A stretch of 64,000 bases of DNA from assembly GCF_030540765.1 (NCBI RefSeq), contig NZ_JAUOEL010000001.1, forward strand, positions 620,001 through 684,000, written 5' to 3'. Shown one piece after another: positions 18,833 to 28,007 of the stretch. This DNA comes from Flavivirga jejuensis (GTDB lineage Bacteria > Bacteroidota > Bacteroidia > Flavobacteriales > Flavobacteriaceae). The first letter of the stretch is position 1, and each line of letters opens with the position of its first letter. Position numbers and translations under genes: made by a program. Under the pieces are notes generated by a model. That model was given only the letters and a program-made list of their open reading frames with translations, did not search any database and had not been told where the DNA came from.

Positions 18833-19315
18833 TTAACTATCAATAAGGAATCCTATAAAAAAGCCTAAGTAAACAATAGCCGCAATAAATTTTATAAATG
18901 TAGATGCTATAAAACCAATAAAAGCTCCAAAAGCAGCCTTAGTAGCAGTTTTGGAATCACTTTTGCTTAAAAGTTCTCCTATTAATGCCCCAAAAAAGGG
19001 ACCTATAATAATACCACCAGGAATAGGACTTAAAAGTCCCACTATAAGACCTATGGTAGTGCCTATCATGCCATATTTAGTACCCCCAAATCGTTTGGTG
19101 CCAATAGCAGGAATAATATAATCCAACACCCAAATAAGGATGGCAATTATTAATGTAATAATTATAAATGATTTACTTATCAAGATGGTATCTGTGAAAT
19201 AAAGTATTAATAATCCAACCCAACTAGTTAATGGTCCTGGTAATACTGGTAAAAAGCTGCCTATGATACCTAAAACCATAAATAAAGCAGCAATAATAAT
19301 TAAAATAATATCCAT
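18833..19315 (-). CDS. DUF456 family membrane protein
   Basis: A 160-residue integral membrane protein with about four to five helices. The family pattern is clear: GIIGSFLPVLPGPLTSWVGL near the start, then GTKRFGGTKYGMIGTTIG and a Gly-rich GGIIIGPFFGALIGELL. Members are widespread in bacteria and their function is unknown. It is divergent from the BlaI gene and shares the intergenic region with its operator, so BlaI might also affect it. Confidence 0.88.
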   Translation of the reverse strand: MDIILIIIAALFMVLGIIGSFLPVLPGPLTSWVGLLILYFTDTILISKSFIIITLIIAILIWVLDYIIPAIGTKRFGGTKYGMIGTTIGLIVGLLSPIPGGIIIGPFFGALIGELLSKSDSKTATKAAFGAFIGFIASTFIKFIAAIVYLGFFIGFLIDS

Positions 19316-19375
19316 AAAAGTATTTGTATTCTAATAATTAGACGCGTACAAAGGATTAATGTTACATTTTTTGAA

Positions 19376-19433
19376 CTAAAAAGTTAGTTTAAACTAACTT
19401 TTTAGTTATATTTGTTTAACTAAGCCTTTAGTT
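19376..19433 (+). promoter_or_regulatory. Promoter and operators of the first BlaI/M56 operon
   Basis: A perfect 30-bp palindrome (half-site CTAAAAAGTTAGTTT, 19376-19405) lies directly before a consensus -7 box TATATTTG (19407-19414). A second palindrome AACTAA-GCCT-TTAGTT (19418-19433) follows it. Binding at either would block the promoter, so autoregulation by the BlaI protein encoded at 19478 is likely. The common half-site element is AACTAA/TTAGTT. Confidence 0.65.
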
Positions 19434-19477
19434 GAAAGAGGTGTAGGTTCTAATTATTATAAATAAGATACTATAAA

Positions 19478-19840
19478 ATGAAACAACTTACAAAAGCAGA
19501 AGAGGACATTATGCAAATACTTTGGGAATTAAAAAAAGCCAATGTTAAAGCTATTATAGAACAGTTTTCTGAGCCAAAACCAGCTTATAATACAGTGTCG
19601 ACTATAGTTAGGATTTTGGAAAATAAAGGGTTTGTAGATTACGAAAAAGAAGGAAAAGGGCATGTCTATTTTCCATTAGTAGCAAAACAAGATTACAGCA
19701 ATCAGTCTATAAATAAATTAGTTGATGGCTATTTTCAAGGATCTTTTAAAAGTATGGTATCTTTTTTTGTAAAGAAAAATGATATGAATATTGAAGATTT
19801 AGAATCTGTTTTAAAGGAAATTAATAAGAAAGACTTGTAG
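19478..19840 (+). CDS. BlaI/MecI-family transcriptional repressor (first copy)
   Basis: A 120-residue winged-helix repressor. The family start KAEEDIMQILWELKKANVKAI and the wing region AYNTVSTIVRILENKGFVDYE are intact, followed by a helical dimerisation/cleavage tail. In the classical system the repressor is released when the M56 partner cuts it or causes it to be cut. The next gene, 1 base downstream, is an M56 protease, and matching palindromes sit at the promoter. Confidence 0.93.
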   Translation: MKQLTKAEEDIMQILWELKKANVKAIIEQFSEPKPAYNTVSTIVRILENKGFVDYEKEGKGHVYFPLVAKQDYSNQSINKLVDGYFQGSFKSMVSFFVKKNDMNIEDLESVLKEINKKDL

Positions 19841-19841
19841 T

Positions 19842-22514
19842 ATGGTACATTATATTATTAATACGATAGCATTTCAATTATTCTTTCTAATCATTTATGA
19901 TTTGTTTTTAAAGAAAGAAACTTTTTTTAATTGGAATCGCACTTATCTTCTTGTAACATCGATATTATCATTAATAATCCCTTTTATTAAAATAAACCGT
20001 TTTAAAGAGATACTTCCTCAGGAGTTTATAATAATGCCAGAAGTTATTATAGGCACTAATATTCCACAAACAGATGTTAATATGTTGCAATTAGACCCTG
20101 TTATAATCACTTCAGAATCGACATGGTCTTGGGAACTGCTTTTATATGCAGGCATGATATTAGCAACATTTTTATTTCTATTTAAGATAACTAAATTGAT
20201 TATGTTATTCTTAAAAAACCCCAAAAGCAGAATGGGTAACTTGCTTGTAGTTAGATTGCTAAAAAGTTGTGCTGCTTTTTCATGTTTCCATTATATTTTT
20301 TTAGGAGAACAAATAAATAAAAAAGATAGAGTATCTATTTTAAAACACGAAATGGTGCATGTTAAGCAAAGGCATACGTTAGATTTATTATTTTTTGAAG
20401 TACTACGAATTCTATTTTGGTTTAATCCATTAATATATATGTATCAAAATAGAATCATGCAACTTCATGAATTTATAGCAGATAATAAAGCTTTGAAACA
20501 CCAAAGCAAAAAAGACTATTATGAAAACTTACTATCACAGGTTTTTCAAACTGAAAATATATCATTCATCAATCCATTTTTCAAACAATCATTAATCAAA
20601 AAACGAATCGTTATGTTACAAAAATCAAAATCAAAACAAATTAGTTTAATAAAGTATGCTTTGTTAATTCCAGTGGTTTTAACAATGCTAATTTACACAT
20701 CCTCTGAAGCTCATAATAAAGCTATGATTTCAAGTTCTATATGGGAAAATCAAGATTTAAACGATAAAGAATTAAAAGAAAAGTTATATAAAGAAATCTT
20801 AGAGATAGAAAAAGAAGGCACCTCTGCTTATGACATATTACAATATAATAAACTTGATCTTGAGAAATACATTGTTTCCAGAGTTGATTATTATAAAGAT
20901 CAAATGACTAAAAAATATATGTTAGATAAAGGGGAAAAGCCTACCAAAGATTTAACAAAAGAACTGAATAGAACTTATAAAGAATATTTAGAGTTTAAAA
21001 AAACATATGAAGCTAAGAATATATGGGAAGGAAATGATACTTATGATGGTTCTTTAAGATTGGTTGTAAATGATTTTAACAACATGACAGTTGAAGAAAA
21101 TGAAAAATATAATAAGAAGAAAGAGCAATTACATAAAAATAATTTTTTCACAAAATTGATTGTAACAGATGGTAAAGATTCTAAAACAATCACAGGGACA
21201 AGTATTACTAATCAAAATAGAACTAAAGATTCTAATGTTGAATTTGATATTCCTTTTTCAGACATAAACCAATCTCCAATATTTATAGGTTGTGAAATGA
21301 TAGAGGATAAAGAAGCCCAAAAAAAATGTACTTCAGATGCCCTGGTAAAGTATATAGTTAGCAACTTTAATACTGAAAAAGCGTCTAAGTTGGGTGTAAA
21401 AGGAAAACAACGTATTAATGTTATATTTAAAATTGATAAAGAAGGAAATGTTACAGGAGTGCGATCAAGAGCGGCATATCCAGTTTTAGAAAAAGAGGCC
21501 GTTCGAGTTATTAATACATTACCAAAAATGATTCCAGGAAAACGTGATGGTAACAATATAGAAGTATCTTACACCTTGCCTATAATATTCCAAATTCGAT
21601 ATGATTCAGTTGATAAAGAAACAATAGTTTCAGACCAAAACCAGCAAGATGGTATAAATAGAAAGGATAAAACGAAACTATATAATGAAAATAATACACA
21701 AATGTTAGATGAAATTGCTATAGTGGGGTATTCTAAAAACAGATCGAATCTTGATATTCCTTTTTCGGTCGTAGACCAAATCCCTGTATTCTCAGGCTGC
21801 GAAGATTTATCTAAAGAAGAACAAAAAGATTGTACATCTCGTAATATTTCAAAGCATATAAACAAAAATTTTAATACAAAAATTGCAGATAGTTTAAATT
21901 TAAAAGGTAGACAACGTATTAATGTTATTTTTAAAATTAACAAAAAAGGGAACATTGTAGGTATTCGTTCTAGAGCACCGCATCCAGTATTGAAGGATGA
22001 AGCTATTCGTGTTATTAAAACACTTCCTAAAATGATACCAGGAGAGCATGATGGTAAAAAAGTAAATGTATCTTATTCATTACCTATTATATTTCAAGCT
22101 CAAGACACTGTTGAAAGCTTATCAATTAAAGAAGAAACCCATAGAGAGATGTCTGATGTTTTGTCTTTCTCTGTTGTAGACCAAATTCCTGTATTCACAG
22201 GGTGCGAAGGTTTATCTAAAGAGGAACAAAAAGAATGTACATCTCGTAATATTTCAGCATATGTAAATAAAAATTTCGACACAAAAATAGCAGACAATTT
22301 TGATTTGAAAGGAGGACAACGCATTAATGTTATTTTTAAAATTAATAAAGAAGGTAATATCGTGGATATCCGCCCTAGAGGATCGCATCAAGCATTGGAA
22401 GAAGAAGCTATTCGTGTCATTAATACACTTCCTAAAATGGTGCCAGGGGAACATGATGGTAAAAAAGTAAATGTACTTTATATGTTACCAATAATTTTTC
22501 AAGTAGCAGAGTAA
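19842..22514 (+). CDS. M56 (BlaR1-type) metalloprotease with three TonB-like C-terminal domains
   Basis: An 890-residue inner-membrane protein. The N-terminal 300 residues have four helices and an M56 zinc site: HEMVH at 169-173 with the downstream glutamate in LHEFIADNKAL. The periplasmic part is unusual. After a charged helical linker (about 300-465) come three copies of a TonB-like (energy transducer) domain at about 468-585, 638-753 and 773-890. Each has a paired-Cys start (F-x-G-C-E ... C-T-S), QRINVIFKI and a TLPKM.PG end. Copies 2 and 3 are much closer to each other than to copy 1, pointing to a recent duplication. A sensing or scaffold role is inferred. Confidence 0.9.
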   Translation: MVHYIINTIAFQLFFLIIYDLFLKKETFFNWNRTYLLVTSILSLIIPFIKINRFKEILPQEFIIMPEVIIGTNIPQTDVNMLQLDPVIITSESTWSWELLLYAGMILATFLFLFKITKLIMLFLKNPKSRMGNLLVVRLLKSCAAFSCFHYIFLGEQINKKDRVSILKHEMVHVKQRHTLDLLFFEVLRILFWFNPLIYMYQNRIMQLHEFIADNKALKHQSKKDYYENLLSQVFQTENISFINPFFKQSLIKKRIVMLQKSKSKQISLIKYALLIPVVLTMLIYTSSEAHNKAMISSSIWENQDLNDKELKEKLYKEILEIEKEGTSAYDILQYNKLDLEKYIVSRVDYYKDQMTKKYMLDKGEKPTKDLTKELNRTYKEYLEFKKTYEAKNIWEGNDTYDGSLRLVVNDFNNMTVEENEKYNKKKEQLHKNNFFTKLIVTDGKDSKTITGTSITNQNRTKDSNVEFDIPFSDINQSPIFIGCEMIEDKEAQKKCTSDALVKYIVSNFNTEKASKLGVKGKQRINVIFKIDKEGNVTGVRSRAAYPVLEKEAVRVINTLPKMIPGKRDGNNIEVSYTLPIIFQIRYDSVDKETIVSDQNQQDGINRKDKTKLYNENNTQMLDEIAIVGYSKNRSNLDIPFSVVDQIPVFSGCEDLSKEEQKDCTSRNISKHINKNFNTKIADSLNLKGRQRINVIFKINKKGNIVGIRSRAPHPVLKDEAIRVIKTLPKMIPGEHDGKKVNVSYSLPIIFQAQDTVESLSIKEETHREMSDVLSFSVVDQIPVFTGCEGLSKEEQKECTSRNISAYVNKNFDTKIADNFDLKGGQRINVIFKINKEGNIVDIRPRGSHQALEEEAIRVINTLPKMVPGEHDGKKVNVLYMLPIIFQVAE

Positions 22515-22516
22515 AT

Positions 22517-23659
22517 ATGATTAGGCTCTCTCTTTTATTTCTATTAATAGTATTAAAAACAGAAGCGCAAACTTCGGTTTTAAATATAGCAGATAGTTTA
22601 TATGCCAATGGCAATTATAGTAAAGCTATAGAGAATTATAAATCGTATAAGAATCAATATCAGGTTTATAGTAAAGTTGCTAAAGCATATATAGCCATTG
22701 GTAATTATGATGAAGCTTTAAAGAATTACGAAGCAAGTATACAAGGAAACCCTAATGATGCTTTAGTAAAATATAATTATGCTAAATTACTGGCTCAAAC
22801 TAAAAAATATGAGAGAGCCTCTAAAAATTTTAATGATTTGCTCCATATAGATCATAAAAACCCCAATTACCATTACGAACTTGGTTTGGTCTTGGAAAAG
22901 TTAAAAGATTCCACTGCAATAGAGTGTTTTCGTTTTGCACATGAACTAGATCAAACACACCAAAAAGCTATTTACAAAATAGCAAAACATTATCTTCAAA
23001 AGAGAAAATATCAATTAGTAAACGAGTATATTGATAAGGGTTTAAAGACCTATGAAAATAATGTAAAGTTAATAAGTTTAAAAGCTCAAAGTTATTATTC
23101 GCAACATTACTATAGGAAAGCAGCTATCTGGTTCGAAAAGCTAATTGAACATGGCGAATCTTCTGAGTTTATTCATGAAAAACTTAGTCTTTGTTACTAC
23201 TACCAGTATAAATTTAAAGAGGCTATCGAACAACGAAAACTTGTATTAAAATATAATAAGAATGATGCTACTTCTTTATACGTTATAGGAACGTATTACT
23301 ATGAAATTAACGATTTTGTTAATGCAGAAAAGTATGTAAAACAATTTTTGACTATAGAAGATTTGCCTTTAGATACAGAATATTCAAAATTGGCTACCAT
23401 ATTAAATAGACAAAAAAAGTATAGTGAATCTATAGAAATACTAAAAAAGGCAATAAAAGAAAATCCTGATAATATAAATACACATTTTCTTTTATTAATA
23501 ACGAAGGACACCTATTATGCAGATCTTGATACTAAAATTTTAATGTATAAAAACTTTAAAAAGAAATTCCCATCTGGCTTTCATATTGAATATATCGATA
23601 AGCGTGTTAGTGAGTTAAAGGAAGAAAAATTCATGAAGGAAGGTACAAAAGGTAATTAA
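22517..23659 (+). CDS. Secreted TPR-repeat protein, 380 aa
   Basis: A short signal peptide (MIRLSLLFLLIVLKTEAQ) leads into about eight tetratricopeptide repeats filling the whole mature protein (for example YANGNYSKAIENYKSYKN and YDEALKNYEASIQGNPND). TPR arrays mediate protein-protein contacts. It begins 2 bases after the M56/TonB protein and so belongs to the same operon, where it probably binds another periplasmic component. No catalytic residues are seen. Confidence 0.85.
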   Translation: MIRLSLLFLLIVLKTEAQTSVLNIADSLYANGNYSKAIENYKSYKNQYQVYSKVAKAYIAIGNYDEALKNYEASIQGNPNDALVKYNYAKLLAQTKKYERASKNFNDLLHIDHKNPNYHYELGLVLEKLKDSTAIECFRFAHELDQTHQKAIYKIAKHYLQKRKYQLVNEYIDKGLKTYENNVKLISLKAQSYYSQHYYRKAAIWFEKLIEHGESSEFIHEKLSLCYYYQYKFKEAIEQRKLVLKYNKNDATSLYVIGTYYYEINDFVNAEKYVKQFLTIEDLPLDTEYSKLATILNRQKKYSESIEILKKAIKENPDNINTHFLLLITKDTYYADLDTKILMYKNFKKKFPSGFHIEYIDKRVSELKEEKFMKEGTKGN

Positions 23660-23699
23660 AATATAAAAAAATTGTACATTTCGGTTTCAGTTTTAATCC

Positions 23700-24176
23700 A
23701 TGAGACAGATTTGTGTATTTTTATTAGTGATATTACTTACTTCCTGTGAGTACTTTAATGTGAAAAAAACATCTTCTGAGGCTATTTTAAATGAAGAATT
23801 ACAAACGTTTAATTGGAACGATGTCGATGAATACCCGACATTTGCTTCGTGTGATTCTGTATCAACTAAAGAAGAAAAACAACAATGCTTTACAAGTGTC
23901 TTAACAGGACATATATTTAAATATTTACAAGACGAAATTATTGTTGTAACTAAAGATGTTAATGACACGATAAATTTAAAACTTCAAGTGTCAGAAACGG
24001 GAATCATAATGTTATTGGAAGCAAAAGTTGATAGTCTTACAATACAAGAAATACCAAATATTAATAATTTGCTGGCTAAGAGCTTAGATGGGCTACCTAA
24101 AATTTTTCCCGCAATAAAACGGGGGCAACAAGTTACTACAGAGTTTAAATTACCAATAATTATTGGTGTGGACTAA
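23700..24176 (+). CDS. Lipoprotein with a single divergent TonB-like domain
   Basis: A 158-residue lipoprotein with lipobox LLTSC (Cys16). The mature part has the same layout as one repeat of the M56 protein upstream: a paired-Cys start (FASCDSV...QQC), a central strand (NLKLQVSETGIIML), a LPKIFP segment and a final strand ending LPIIIGVD. It is the last gene of the BlaI/M56/TPR operon and converges with the glycosyltransferase. It may interact with the repeated domains of the protease. Confidence 0.65.
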   Translation: MRQICVFLLVILLTSCEYFNVKKTSSEAILNEELQTFNWNDVDEYPTFASCDSVSTKEEKQQCFTSVLTGHIFKYLQDEIIVVTKDVNDTINLKLQVSETGIIMLLEAKVDSLTIQEIPNINNLLAKSLDGLPKIFPAIKRGQQVTTEFKLPIIIGVD

Positions 24177-25301
24177 TTATTTTTTAAACGTTCTGCCTTT
24201 CCATTTATAGGTTTTTAAAAGTGATATAAAAGCGACATAAAAACTAAAAAAAGGATATATTATAAACCCGAAAATAAAAGGTCTTAAAATAGCTTTCTGG
24301 TTAAAAAAAGAGGCAGACTTATAAATTAAAAAGAAATCGATATTACATTTTATTATTAAAATATAAAACCAGATTTTAAAATTAAAAAGATTAAAGATTG
24401 AAAGTAATAAGGTTGAAATTACTAAAGCATTCATAAGTAAAACAATGAGCCCTGTAATTTTTCCAAACCAATTATTATAAGCACTCGTTTTTGCAGCCCA
24501 ACGAATACGTTGCGATATTAAGTCTTTCCACGATGGTTGCGATTGTGTTTTTACTATAGCCTCTTCACTTTTTAAATAATGGAGACGTTCGGGATGCGTT
24601 TTAGCTACTTTTTCAAGTAAAAAAATATCATCACCACTTGCAATATCTGTATTGCCTTTAAAACCGTTTAATTCTTGAAATAATGCCTTTTCGTATCCAA
24701 AATTAGCACCATTACAGAGAAATGGTTTATTAATACCAAAACCACCAATAGTAGCCCCCTGTAAACTTAAAATGTCTAGTAATTGAAATTGATCTAAAAA
24801 GCGACTGGAATTAGTAAAAGTAATTGGGGCAGCAATACATTTTGTATTTGTTTGTTGAATAAATGTATCAAAGCTATCCAGCCAATATTTTGGTAGGATA
24901 CAATCAGCATCAGTTGTGATGATCCATTTATTTTTTGAATGCTCAACAGCTGTAGCAATAGCATCTTTTTTGGGAGAATTAGAAATTCTGTTATTCTTAA
25001 TCACCTTTATGTCACTTTGAACGTTAGCGAGAAACGTCATAATTAAGTCAGCTGAATGATCGTCAGATTCATCATCAATAAAAATAATTTCGAACAGATG
25101 ATTTGGGTATTCTAATAAGGCTATAGATTCTAATAAATCAGGTAAATTTTCTGCTTCATTTCTAAAAGGAATAATAACAGAAAATGTGGTTTTTGAAGGC
25201 ACTCTTTCTAATTTGAACAACTTGATTTTATCGAAGCCAAAAACGAAACCTCCTATTAAAACTAAATAGCCTATTGTAATGAAGATACTTATTAAAAGCA
25301 T
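24177..25301 (-). CDS. Family 2 glycosyltransferase, membrane-bound
   Basis: A 374-residue enzyme. An N-terminal membrane helix (about 1-22) precedes the GT-A domain: FSVIIPFRNEAENL (start of the nucleotide-binding fold), IDDESDD and the metal-binding TTDADCILP near residue 135. Further on are GANFGYEKALF, SGDDIFLLEK and the acceptor-site SQRIRWAAK, the Q/RxxRW motif of processive GT2 enzymes. Two or three C-terminal helices follow. It begins 2 bases after the flippase-like gene ends, so the pair probably makes and moves a lipid-linked or membrane glycan. Confidence 0.9.
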   Translation of the reverse strand: MLLISIFITIGYLVLIGGFVFGFDKIKLFKLERVPSKTTFSVIIPFRNEAENLPDLLESIALLEYPNHLFEIIFIDDESDDHSADLIMTFLANVQSDIKVIKNNRISNSPKKDAIATAVEHSKNKWIITTDADCILPKYWLDSFDTFIQQTNTKCIAAPITFTNSSRFLDQFQLLDILSLQGATIGGFGINKPFLCNGANFGYEKALFQELNGFKGNTDIASGDDIFLLEKVAKTHPERLHYLKSEEAIVKTQSQPSWKDLISQRIRWAAKTSAYNNWFGKITGLIVLLMNALVISTLLLSIFNLFNFKIWFYILIIKCNIDFFLIYKSASFFNQKAILRPFIFGFIIYPFFSFYVAFISLLKTYKWKGRTFKK

Positions 25302-25303
25302 GA

Positions 25304-26272
25304 TTAGTTGGTGTCTTTAGGGAAATTAAAATTAATAACATAGTAGCTTCCAAAAATGCTTGGCAAAACAAAATTTAACAACCACATGATGGTTATGGTG
25401 CTTAAAATAGTGATTTCATTAATGTCCATAATACCAAATAAATAAATAGCAACACTACCTTTTATTATAACATCAAATATAAAAATAGACGGAATTATTG
25501 ATGCCAATAAATACATAGAAGTAATAACAGTCATAGCGTTAAAATAAGATATTTCAATTCCGAAAAACACTAATAAAAGGTAAAACTGAAAAGAAAAAAT
25601 AACATAGCGTAGCATAGATAAAAACAAAGCTAGAGCCATTGTTTTTTTTGGATATCCTAGAATAAAATGTTTGATTTTTTTTAAAGAAAATCCTTTAATA
25701 GTGAATTTAGTTTTCCGTATTCCAAAAGCTATTAAAACAATAATAAGCAAGCCTATTAAAAGAAATTGAGCGAATTTATAATAATTAATATTAACTTGAT
25801 ATGTAGCTATAAAGAAGCTAAAACCAATAACTCCGAAAAGAGTAGTGACAAACATTTGAGATATATTTCCTAATAAATTAATTAGAACAATATGTTTCCT
25901 GTAATTAGAAGCGTAATAAATAGCTTTAGCGCCATACTCGCCAATTCTATTGGGTGTAAATAGTGATGCTGTTAAAGCCCCTAAACTTTGCTCGAGGGCA
26001 TTTTTAAAACTTATTTTTCTTAAAGGGGAGACCAGTGTTTGCCATTTTATAATTTCAAGAAGCCAATTTAAAAATGTTAAAAAAAATAAAAAAAGAATAT
26101 TTTTTGTTGAAAAAACATCTTTTTTTGACGAATACTTAATAAAACTATGGAAATCTAGTTTAGGATTATTTATAAGTTTTTGATATATAAAACAAAAAGC
26201 AGCAACGACAATACTTAATTTAATAAGCACAAAAAAGAATTGTTTAGTTTTGTATGGTAGTCTGTAAATCAT
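25304..26272 (-). CDS. Lysylphosphatidylglycerol synthase TM-region / flippase-like protein
   Basis: A 322-residue protein with about eight helices and no soluble catalytic domain. It resembles the UPF0104/LPG synthetase transmembrane family: the N-terminal FLNWLLEIIKWQTLVSPL, then SLGALTASLFTPNRIGEYGAKAI. The latter S-x(n)-T-P-x-R-x-G-E segment is the family's best-conserved stretch. Stand-alone members are often paired with glycosyltransferases, as here, and are thought to move lipids or lipid-linked sugars. Confidence 0.82.
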   Translation of the reverse strand: MIYRLPYKTKQFFFVLIKLSIVVAAFCFIYQKLINNPKLDFHSFIKYSSKKDVFSTKNILFLFFLTFLNWLLEIIKWQTLVSPLRKISFKNALEQSLGALTASLFTPNRIGEYGAKAIYYASNYRKHIVLINLLGNISQMFVTTLFGVIGFSFFIATYQVNINYYKFAQFLLIGLLIIVLIAFGIRKTKFTIKGFSLKKIKHFILGYPKKTMALALFLSMLRYVIFSFQFYLLLVFFGIEISYFNAMTVITSMYLLASIIPSIFIFDVIIKGSVAIYLFGIMDINEITILSTITIMWLLNFVLPSIFGSYYVINFNFPKDTN

Positions 26273-26310
26273 ATACGGAATGTATATGCAAATTAAATCA
26301 TTATTACGTT

Positions 26311-26949
26311 ATGGTCTCAAATTTTAAAAAATATAAAAAAAACTTTTACATCATAGTTTTTACTATGAGTAGTTTTGTGACCTTTTCTCAGGGAGATACC
26401 AGCACTTTTAAAGCGCAATTGGCATTAGGATTAAACAGTCCATTAAAAAATGGGTTTGTTAGTGGTTTTGAAGGGAAAACGTATAATTTCCCCACAGTGA
26501 ATTTAGGAGTTCAATATATGTTTAAACCAGTTCTCGGTGCAAAATTAGACTTTAGTTTTAATAGAATATCGAACCAAAATAATACACAGGAATTTAAACT
26601 AAATTATACGCGTATCAATTTACAAGCAGTTTATAATGCCAATAAAATATTTAGCTCTTTACGGCAAAATAAAGGCGTGTTTGCTCATGCAGGACCTGGG
26701 ATTTCAATGATTAAGCCTTTGGGGAATTTCGCTCAAAACAAAACATCGTTTCTTAATATGATGGCTGGTATAGAGTACCATCATGGAATTTCAAGTGACC
26801 TTTCTGTTTACGTAGATGTTTCATATATACACGGATTTGCAAAAGATTTTGCCCCCATATCGGATGGATTTGGAGCATTTAACGGAAACCTCTTAACACT
26901 AACTATAGGAGCTTCTATATCGCTTAGCGGTTGTTATTATTGTGAATAA
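26311..26949 (+). CDS. Outer-membrane beta-barrel protein, 212 aa
   Basis: A signal peptide ends at VTFSQ. The mature protein has the alternating pattern of an OmpA-like barrel ([44 protein letters not shown]) and ends LTIGASISL before a short Cys-containing tail. The ATG at 26311 is chosen because an upstream in-frame extension to 26254 would overlap the divergent gene and add unrelated residues. It overlaps no gene but abuts ruvC. Function unknown. Confidence 0.72.
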   Translation: MVSNFKKYKKNFYIIVFTMSSFVTFSQGDTSTFKAQLALGLNSPLKNGFVSGFEGKTYNFPTVNLGVQYMFKPVLGAKLDFSFNRISNQNNTQEFKLNYTRINLQAVYNANKIFSSLRQNKGVFAHAGPGISMIKPLGNFAQNKTSFLNMMAGIEYHHGISSDLSVYVDVSYIHGFAKDFAPISDGFGAFNGNLLTLTIGASISLSGCYYCE

Positions 26950-26950
26950 A

Positions 26951-27502
26951 ATGACTAAAGAAAGAATTATTTTAGGGATTGATCCTGGTACAACCATTAT
27001 GGGTTTCGGACTTATAAAAGTAGTTGGAAAAACCATGCAGTTCTTACAACTTAATGAGCTCGATTTAAAAAAGTATGATGATCATTATTTAAAGCTAAAA
27101 CTTATTTTTGAACGAACTATTGAGCTCATTGATACTCATAATCCAGACGAAATTGCTATTGAAGCACCCTTTTTTGGAAAAAACGTACAAAGTATGTTAA
27201 AACTTGGTAGAGCACAAGGTGTTGCTATGGCAGCAGGTTTGAGTAGAGAAATACCCATTACAGAGTACCTGCCTAAAAAGATTAAAATGGCAATAACTGG
27301 TAATGGAAGTGCGAGTAAAGAGCAGGTTGCTAAAATGTTGCAAAGTATGCTGGGATTAAAAACCTTGCCTAAAAATTTAGATGCAACAGACGGTTTAGCA
27401 GCGGCAGTTTGTCATTTTTATAACTCAGGTAAAACGAGTGTAGGTAAAAGTTATACAGGCTGGGGCGCTTTTGTTAAGCAAAACCCTAAAAAGATAGGTT
27501 AG
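26951..27502 (+). CDS. ruvC: Holliday junction resolvase RuvC
   Basis: A 183-residue endonuclease that cuts four-way DNA junctions symmetrically, working with RuvAB. All catalytic acids are present, counted from the ATG at 26951: Asp11 in GIDPGT, Glu71 in IAIEAPFF, and Asp144 and Asp147 in [12 protein letters not shown]. The DNA-binding helix [10 protein letters not shown] is also clear. A GTG three codons upstream (26942) is an alternative start but overlaps the previous stop. Length is normal. Confidence 0.96.
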   Translation: MTKERIILGIDPGTTIMGFGLIKVVGKTMQFLQLNELDLKKYDDHYLKLKLIFERTIELIDTHNPDEIAIEAPFFGKNVQSMLKLGRAQGVAMAAGLSREIPITEYLPKKIKMAITGNGSASKEQVAKMLQSMLGLKTLPKNLDATDGLAAAVCHFYNSGKTSVGKSYTGWGAFVKQNPKKIG

Positions 27503-27689
27503 TACTATCCAGTTTCAGTATCTCAGTATTCAAGAGGGCGTTTGCCTCCTTTACGAAATTCAATTAATGTTATTATTTTTTTTAGTATATGACAAAAATT
27601 AATAATATATCAGGTGTTAGTCTGAGATCTGTGTTAAAAATTTTAACTAACGGATGAAATGACGTAATTGAGGTGGCATTCAGGAGGTA

Positions 27690-27855
27690 CGACTGAAGAA
27701 TCTTTAGAGATTAATAATAAAGATTCTTCGCTGCGCTCTGAATGACAAACGATTGAAAATTAATCATTTATGAAATACGTCAATGATAGTGCAGTCGAAG
27801 ACATTGAAAATATTACTTTTATAGCATTTCGACTGCGCTCAATGTAACATTTTCA
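27690..27855. repeat. Dispersed inverted-repeat element, family A, copy 2 and neighbours
   Basis: From 27718 the sequence matches 5934-6000 (AGATTCTTCGCTGCGCTCTG, ATGACAAAC, CGTCAATG). On its left GAAGAATCT is an inverted partner of AGATTCTTC. On its right the segments around CAGTCGAAGACATTG and CATTTCGACTGCGCTCAATG form another inverted pair. Several related palindromes are thus nested between ruvC and hemW. Confidence 0.65.
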
Positions 27856-27915
27856 ATTTTGTCATGTAATTATTAAATTTTTATAAAATATTATAACTTA
27901 ACTAAAAGTTTTTTT

Positions 27916-27998
27916 ACTGAACACTGAACACTGAACACTGAACACTGAACACTGAACACTGAACACTGAACACTGAACACTGAACACTGAACACTGAA
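27916..27998. repeat. Tandem 7-bp repeat ACTGAAC, about 12 copies
   Basis: Eleven exact copies of ACTGAAC plus a final ACTGAA, ending 9 bases before the hemW ATG. It therefore lies in the presumed 5' leader or promoter of hemW. Such arrays change copy number by slippage. A reverse-strand frame running through it is an artefact of the repeat. Confidence 0.95.
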
Positions 27999-28007
27999 TA
28001 TTAAAGA

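Noticed and set aside
21212-22454. Several minus-strand ORFs over the M56 gene
   Set aside because: They resemble one another only because the TonB-like domains on the plus strand are repeated.
19478-22514. Beta-lactam resistance operon (BlaI/BlaR1)
   Set aside because: The protease has no penicillin-binding domain and no beta-lactamase gene is near.
27916-27998. Tandem repeat as CRISPR array
   Set aside because: The units are 7 bp and directly adjacent, without spacers, and no cas genes are near.
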